A stretch of DNA of 64,000 nucleotides from JADMJV01 sp964649085 (GTDB lineage: Bacteria > Vulcanimicrobiota > Xenobia > Xenobiales > JADMJV01): the NCBI GenBank assembly GCA_964649085.1, contig CAZYPN010000024.1:1-64000 (forward strand), written 5' to 3'. This document shows, piece after piece, positions 59,840-64,000 of the stretch; positions within the stretch are counted from its first letter, which is position 1, and each line of letters starts with the position of its first letter. The position numbers and the translations under genes are program-made. The notes below the pieces were generated by a model, which did not search any database, was not told the origin of the DNA, and was given only the letters and a program-made list of their open reading frames with translations.

Positions 59840-60622
59840 ATGAACTTTCGAGAGTACCGTCGATTTCATCAATTGACTCAATCGGAGCTGGCCGAGAAAC
59901 TCGGCCTTGACCGTTCGGTCCTGGCACACTATGAGCGAGGCACTCGCGTGCCCCGCTCGTCCACGCTGGATCGAATTCAAGAGAAGCTGGGGCTCGGTCT
60001 TGACGAACCGGACCATTCGTTGCTTTCTCCCAAGCGGCTTCAGTTTGCTTTCCCCGATGTCCAGCCTCGCGTGGGCAAGCCGATTCACAGCCCCGCCTGG
60101 AAGAGGCTCGCCGAGAGTCATCCTGAGCTGATGGGGTATCTGGGACCGGCCCCGCCCATGATGGAGGCCTGGATTCGTGTCGACTCGACCTTCGAGTGCC
60201 TGGCCTGGTTGCAGCTTCATCGCGCCGGTGCGAAGCTCTGCTTTGAGTCACCGAACCTCAAGGGCTGTCCTGGACCACCGCTTTGCTGCGAGGGTCAGTC
60301 CCTCGGCTTGCAACGGTTGCCCTGCCTGTTTCAATCGAGTCCCCCCATTCCTTATCTTTGTTGGCCTCAAGTCGAGATGCGCACAAGTTGGAAGACCTAC
60401 CGCGTGGACGCGATTTTTGCCGCCCATGTTCGAGGCTCCGTTGCGTGGATGGTCGTTGAGCTGGATGGGCCTGGCCACCGCAGCGATCTGGATGAACGTC
60501 GGTCCGAGGCTCTTGGCAAGAAGGTCTTGCGGTTCGACGCTTCTCACGTCTACGGATTAGAGTTCAGCGAGCGGTTGCTAAAGCGCATCGCTCGGGAGTT
60601 CTCCCTAACTTTGGGGGGCTGA
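59840..60622 (+). CDS. XRE HTH protein fused to a PD-(D/E)XK nuclease-like domain
   Basis: The product is 260 residues. Residues about 5-60 are a helix-turn-helix domain (LTQSELAEKLGLDRSVLAHY). The middle is not recognised. The C-terminus (about 190-245) reads TYRVDAIFAAHVRG, then WMVVELDGPGHRSDLDERR, then LGKKVLRFDASHV. This is the core of Vsr/DUF559-type nucleases: Asp, then ExDG-x-x-H, then Arg. The metal-binding D..ExD pattern looks intact. The stop codon lies inside the first unit of a 63-bp hairpin repeat array. HTH plus nuclease in one chain next to repeats could mean a site-specific nuclease, but this is inference. Confidence 0.8.
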   Translation: MNFREYRRFHQLTQSELAEKLGLDRSVLAHYERGTRVPRSSTLDRIQEKLGLGLDEPDHSLLSPKRLQFAFPDVQPRVGKPIHSPAWKRLAESHPELMGYLGPAPPMMEAWIRVDSTFECLAWLQLHRAGAKLCFESPNLKGCPGPPLCCEGQSLGLQRLPCLFQSSPPIPYLCWPQVEMRTSWKTYRVDAIFAAHVRGSVAWMVVELDGPGHRSDLDERRSEALGKKVLRFDASHVYGLEFSERLLKRIAREFSLTLGG

Positions 60623-61211
60623 ATGTGGCGCTTTGCTGCCTCATTGTGGCGTTCGAATCGCCACATGCGTGGTGGAGCGGGCTGAGTGTGGCGCTTTGCT
60701 GCCTCATTGTGGCGTTCGAATCGCCACATGCGGGGTGGAGCGGGCTGNNNNNNNNNNNNNNNNNNNNNNNNNNNNNNNNNNNNNNNNNNNNNNNNNNNNN
60801 NNNNNNNNNNNNNNNNNNNNNNNNNNNNNNNNNNNNNNNNNNNNNNNGCTTTGCTGCCTCATTGTGGCGTTCGAATCGCCACATGCGGGGTGGAGCGGGC
60901 TGGTTGTGGCGCTTTGCTGCCTCATTGTGGCGTTCGAATCGCCACATGCGGGGTGGAGCGGGCTGGTTGTGGCGCTTTGCTGCCTCATTGTGGCGTTCGA
61001 ATCGCCACATGCGGGGTGGAGCGGGCTGGTTGTGGCGCTTTGCTGCCTCATTGTGGCGTTCGAATCGCCACATGCGGGGTGGAGCGGGCTGGTTGTGGCG
61101 CTTTGCTGCCTCATTGTGGCGTTCGAATCGCCACATGCGGGGTGGAGCGGGCTGGTTGTGGCGCTTTGCTGCCTCATTGTGGCGTTCGAATCGCCACATG
61201 CGGGGTGGAGC
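60617..61211. repeat. Tandem array of a 63-bp unit with internal hairpin
   Basis: Two units are seen before a run of N (GCTTTGCTGCC at 60630 and 60693) and six after it (60848, 60911, 60974, 61037, 61100, 61163), the last one partial. Units after the gap are identical; the two before it differ at a few bases (GCGTGGTG, CTGAGTG). Each unit contains TGTGGCG-TTCGAAT-CGCCACA, a 7-bp stem with a 7-base loop, and a second direct TGTGGCG. There are no variable spacers, so it is not a CRISPR array. Because 63 is a multiple of three, several frames run through it; I do not consider them genes. Confidence 0.95.
60748..60847. other. Assembly gap of 100 N
   Basis: Exactly 100 N inside the 63-bp array, the standard filler for a gap of unknown size. 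The true number of repeats is therefore unknown and may be much greater than eight. Confidence 0.99.
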
Positions 61212-61387
61212 CGTAGTGTCAGTCGAGCAGATCGAAAACGTGTTCTATATGATGTGGCTCGTTGAACCCCTCTCCTCGACTTGAGAATTTTTCTTTACAT
61301 CGCGAAGGAGGCTCCCTGAGTCTTGAATAATATTCACGCATAGGTAGAAGAAAATTCTATTAGACCATCTGAAGAAAGGTGGGGGCT
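61212..61387 (+). promoter_or_regulatory. ftsZ upstream region
   Basis: This 176-base gap after the repeat array is AT-richer than its surroundings. It holds a small dyad GAATA-A-TATTC (about 61325-61335) and AT-rich -10-like hexamers such as TATTAG, but no promoter that I can define. AAGGTGG at 61376-61382 is a clear ribosome binding site for the ATG at 61388. Confidence 0.4.
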
Positions 61388-62698
61388 ATGTTCAACTCCC
61401 CTCAAAATAGCGAGCAACCGGCCAAGATCATGGTGATGGGACTGGGAGGAGCGGGCTGCAACCTGGTCAACCGGTTGGCCGAGCGCCCCCCCGTGGGCGT
61501 TGATCTGATCCTCGCCAATACCGACGCCCAGGCGCTGCTCTCAAGCCGCAAAGGGCCCAAGGTCATCTTCCTGGGCGAAGGCGCTACCCGGGGCCTGGGA
61601 GCCGGCGCTGACCATCGTCTGGGTAAGCAGGCGGCCGAACAAAGCATGACGCGGCTCGAAGAGTTGTTCCAGGGCGTAGACATGGTGTTCCTCACGGCCG
61701 GCATGGGCGGTGGCACTGGAACCGGAGCTGCTCCTGTGGCGGCGCGGGCGGCTCGCAAGGCAGGCGCCCTGGTGGTGGCGGTGGTGACGCTGCCCTTCGA
61801 GTTTGAAGGGCATCGGCGCGTGCGTACGGCCCGTGAAGGCGTGGCCTTGCTACAAGACGAGGTAGACACGCTGCTGGTGCTGCCCAACCAGAAGCTGCTG
61901 GCCATGGAGTCAGGTCATTGTCCGCTGGACGAAAGCTTCAACGTGGTTGACCAGGTGCTCTGCGACGCAGTGCGTGGTATGACCGAAATTGTCACGATGC
62001 CCGGGGTGATCAACCTCGACTTCGCCGACGTGCGGGCCGTACTCGAGGGTTCGGGACGCGCCATCTTCGGTATGGCCACGGCGCCCACGGCCCAGCGTGC
62101 CGTAGAACTGGCCCTGAGCAACCCGCTGGTAGGAGGGTCGCCCGATGGGGCTGCCGGCTGCTTGCTGAATATCACGGCTGGCCCCGACATGACCTTGCAG
62201 GACTACTCGGCCGCCTGCGCTCTGCTGCAGGAATCGGCTTCGCCCGAGGCCATGGTCCTGTGCGGCTACGTGCAGGATGACTCGATGATGGGTCGGGCCC
62301 GGGCCACCGTCGTGGCTACTCGCGTGGTGCCGGCCGACAACCTGCACAAGCCGGTGATTCTGGGCAACCCGCTGGAAGAGCCGATGGTGAAGGACAACGA
62401 GTTGCTGCCTCTGGCCAGCGCTGCCTTGCCGGCCAACGAACTGACGGCCTATGAGCGACGGCAGCGCCAGGATTCGGAGGAGATTTCCTTTACTCCGGCC
62501 CAGCGTCCAGCGCTCAAAGCTCGGGCTCCTCAGCCTGCTGCTGCGGCGGCGGCGGGAGCTCCGCGAGCCGGACTGGTGCGCAAGGGTGGCATGAGCAGCG
62601 GGGAAACCGAAAAGCGCAGCAAGTGGATGGATCTTCCCGCCATCTGGCGTCGCGCCCGCCGGGGCGAGAACGCCAGCGATAAGGCCAACGAAGCCTAG
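61388..62698 (+). CDS. ftsZ: Cell division protein FtsZ
   Basis: The product is 436 residues. The tubulin signature GMGGGTGTGAAP (GGGTGTG at about 107-113), the nucleotide-binding GGAGCN (20-25) and the T7 synergy loop NLDFADVRAVLEGSG (from about 209) are all present. A linker rich in Ala/Pro leads to a conserved C-terminal tail, DLPAIWRRAR, which in other bacteria (DIPAFLRR) binds FtsA and ZipA. FtsZ polymerises with GTP into the division ring. The ATG at 61388 is preferred over GTG 61379 because of the ribosome binding site spacing. No other dcw genes are beside it, so it is separated from the usual division cluster, at least downstream. Confidence 0.97.
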   Translation: MFNSPQNSEQPAKIMVMGLGGAGCNLVNRLAERPPVGVDLILANTDAQALLSSRKGPKVIFLGEGATRGLGAGADHRLGKQAAEQSMTRLEELFQGVDMVFLTAGMGGGTGTGAAPVAARAARKAGALVVAVVTLPFEFEGHRRVRTAREGVALLQDEVDTLLVLPNQKLLAMESGHCPLDESFNVVDQVLCDAVRGMTEIVTMPGVINLDFADVRAVLEGSGRAIFGMATAPTAQRAVELALSNPLVGGSPDGAAGCLLNITAGPDMTLQDYSAACALLQESASPEAMVLCGYVQDDSMMGRARATVVATRVVPADNLHKPVILGNPLEEPMVKDNELLPLASAALPANELTAYERRQRQDSEEISFTPAQRPALKARAPQPAAAAAAGAPRAGLVRKGGMSSGETEKRSKWMDLPAIWRRARRGENASDKANEA

Positions 62699-62704
62699 TT
62701 CTAA

Positions 62705-62858
62705 ACAGCTGTTCCCGGGGCGACGCAGGAGCCCTGGAACGGATGTTTTGAACCAACGTAGTGGCGCGCCCATCTGTTTGACCCTCATCGATGGCGTAGC
62801 GCGCCACGGAGGCTCGCTTGCAGAAGGTCCCGCGGCGCAGTGAGCCAAAGGCCAGGGG
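62705..62858 (+). ncRNA. Candidate structured RNA between ftsZ and pepF
   Basis: The 160 bases between ftsZ and the next start code for nothing and fold well. A perfect 9-bp stem GTGGCGCGC (about 62761-62769) with GCGCGCCAC (about 62799-62807) is enclosed by GCGACGC (about 62721) facing GCGGCGC (about 62832) with one mismatch, and CAGG-AGC-CCTG forms a small hairpin. The overall shape, a long rod with internal bubbles and about 180-190 nt including the final hairpin, resembles 6S RNA, but I do not see enough to name it. It could also be a regulatory leader of pepF. Confidence 0.4.
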
Positions 62859-62895
62859 ATGAGAAAGCACACCCTGGCCTTTGGCCTTTTTCTTT
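62845..62895 (+). promoter_or_regulatory. 13-bp inverted repeat enclosing the pepF start codon, with T-rich tail
   Basis: CCAAAGGCCAGGG (62845-62857) pairs perfectly with CCCTGGCCTTTGG (62872-62884). The loop holds the ATG at 62859, and the 5' arm holds the purine-rich ribosome binding region. CCTTTTTCTTT follows. It could act as a terminator for the upstream transcript, as an attenuator, or as a hairpin that hides the ribosome binding site. Confidence 0.7.
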
Positions 62896-64000
62896 ACAGC
62901 TGCTGGGCCAGTCCTGTGGGGGCGGTTCCGGGCGGCGAGCGCAAGGACATCCCCCCTTCCCTCACCTGGGATCTGACCCAGATTTATTCCACCCGTGAGG
63001 CCTGGCAGAAAGACCGCCAGCAGCTGGTCGAGGCCTTGCCGGGTCTGGCTCGGTTCTCGGGGCACCTGGGCGATTCGGGATCGGCGCTGTTCGAGGCGTT
63101 GGACCTGCAGCTCAAGCTGCGCAAGCAGCTCGATCGGGTGTATGCCTACGCTTACATGTTGGCCGATCAGGACACGCGCGACGCCAGCCACTCCGAAATG
63201 CGCCAGTCGGCCCAACAGCTGGCCAACCAGATGGAAAGTCAGCTGGCCTACTTTCGGCCCGAGGTGCTGGCTTTGGGGAAGTCCCGCGTAGAGGCCCTGA
63301 TCGCTGCCGAGCCCCGGCTGCAGACCTATCGTCCGCTCTTTGAAGACATTCTGCGCAACCAGCCGCACGTGCTCGACGCTGCTCAGGAGAAGTTGGTGGC
63401 CCAGGCCGGCGAACTGGTCGACAGCGGACAGTCGGTGCACAGCACCTTTACCGACGCCGAAATGCCCTATCCTGAAGTGCAGCTGTCCACGGGCAAGAAG
63501 GTCAGACTCGATGCCGCGGGCTACACCGGCCATCGTTCCTCGCCCGTACGAGCTGACCGTCTCAAGGTGTTTCGGGCATTCTGGGGGCGCTATCAGGACT
63601 TCCGGCGCACGCTGGCGGCCACCCTGTCAGCCCAGGTGAAGGGCCATCTCTTCGACAAGAACGTTCACGGCTACAAGAGCTGCCTCGAGGCCGCGCTGTT
63701 TCCCAACAATGTGCCCACCGAGGTCTATCATCAGCTGCTGCAAGACGTGCACGCCAATTTGCCTACGCTGCATCGTTACCTCAAGCTGCGCAAACGGCTG
63801 ATGAAGCTGCCCCAGTTGGGCTACGAAGACCTGTATGCTCCCATTTTACCGGGGTTCAAAGCCAGCTATACCCCTCAGCAGGCCATGGAGCTTACGGTGG
63901 CCTCGACGGCTCCCCTGGGTGGCGAGTACCAGGAACTGATGCGCAAGGCCTACCGTGAGCGTTGGGTAGACTTCCTGCCTTCGCCGGGAAAGCGCTCGGG
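62859..64000 (+). CDS. pepF: Secreted M3-family oligoendopeptidase F, 3' end outside window
   Basis: The frame is open to the end of the window (380 codons visible). The ATG at 62859 begins a clear signal peptide (MRKHTLAFGLFLYSCWASPV, cleavage after VGA), so unlike most PepF enzymes it would be exported. The mature part begins with the family opening LTWDLTQIYSTREAWQKDR and continues through the helical Oligopep_F N-terminal domain (LKLRKQLDRVYAYAYMLADQ, YRPLFEDILRNQPHVLDAAQ). The HExxH zinc site lies beyond the window and cannot be checked. Likely role: cutting peptides in the periplasm. Expression may be controlled by the inverted repeat around the start codon. Confidence 0.88.
   Translation, partial: MRKHTLAFGLFLYSCWASPVGAVPGGERKDIPPSLTWDLTQIYSTREAWQKDRQQLVEALPGLARFSGHLGDSGSALFEALDLQLKLRKQLDRVYAYAYMLADQDTRDASHSEMRQSAQQLANQMESQLAYFRPEVLALGKSRVEALIAAEPRLQTYRPLFEDILRNQPHVLDAAQEKLVAQAGELVDSGQSVHSTFTDAEMPYPEVQLSTGKKVRLDAAGYTGHRSSPVRADRLKVFRAFWGRYQDFRRTLAATLSAQVKGHLFDKNVHGYKSCLEAALFPNNVPTEVYHQLLQDVHANLPTLHRYLKLRKRLMKLPQLGYEDLYAPILPGFKASYTPQQAMELTVASTAPLGGEYQELMRKAYRERWVDFLPSPGKRS

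Noticed and set aside
60617..61211. CRISPR array
   Set aside because: Units follow each other directly with no variable spacers, and no cas gene is near.
60564..61284. Long open frames in several reading frames through the 63-bp array
   Set aside because: 63 is a multiple of three, so any frame without a stop in one unit stays open in all. No ribosome binding site, no start context and no family resemblance.
2..64000. Insertion sequences or prophage genes
   Set aside because: I looked for transposase, integrase and phage structural signatures and found none that could be supported.

Overview
The window comes from a GC-rich (above 60 percent by eye), diderm bacterium. A run of 100 N inside a tandem repeat shows it is a draft scaffold. 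Outer-membrane evidence is a TolC-like protein, an RND pump and a porin with an N-terminal SLH domain and coiled coil. That porin design is typical of diderm Terrabacteria such as Cyanobacteria relatives, Deinococcus-type phyla and Eremiobacterota-like lineages. Many genes are orphans that I cannot match to a family. The pheST pair has the archaeal/eukaryotic layout, and several genes appear to be transcribed without a leader. I infer an under-sampled, possibly uncultured lineage and do not name a species.

Layout. 1-5491: RND efflux operon (adaptor, pump, TolC-like). 5549-8362: regulator and small orphan or membrane genes. 8476-12571: three-gene + strand operon of a metallo-beta-lactamase/double cNMP-binding protein, an EAL protein and a secreted esterase. 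12552-22316: lineage-specific genes, including a 1296-residue TPM-like coiled-coil protein, a VapBC module inserted between duplicated DNA, and an HExxH secreted protein. 22364-26023: PAP2 enzyme, esterase, zinc-ribbon protein. 26233-28848: an RTX-like protein with an unusual 11-residue period. 28916-31764: response regulator with BTAD domain plus histidine kinase. 31765-32349: terminator and a CARDB pseudogene. 32350-34838: HipA/PI-kinase-like protein and a double methyltransferase.

34932-39312: type IV pilus/type II secretion genes (F, E, two minor pseudopilins) and a periplasmic LTxxQ protein, facing a large PilX-like protein at 39317-42508. 42549-46693: - strand operon pheS-pheT-2OG oxygenase-53-residue ORF. 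46719-51798: PnuC-like transporter, two orphans, SLH porin. 51837-53367: toxin-antitoxin island (VapBC, then MntA-HepT). 53618-55629: secreted hydrolase-like protein, thioredoxin-like protein, double PilZ. 55598-59672: MoxR-DUF58-transglutaminase operon. 59840-60622: HTH protein with a PD-(D/E)XK-like C-terminus, whose stop codon lies in the first unit of a 63-bp hairpin repeat array (to 61211). 61388-64000: ftsZ, a structured intergenic region, and the start of a secreted M3 oligoendopeptidase.

The points most worth following are: (i) a constant geometry of a TAnnnT hexamer, six bases, then the start codon at seven places, which argues for leaderless mRNAs; (ii) the 63-bp array next to the HTH-nuclease gene; (iii) the 48-unit, 11-residue RTX-like repeat; (iv) a perfect 13-bp inverted repeat enclosing the pepF start codon; and (v) the vapBC insertion bounded by a 33-bp direct repeat.
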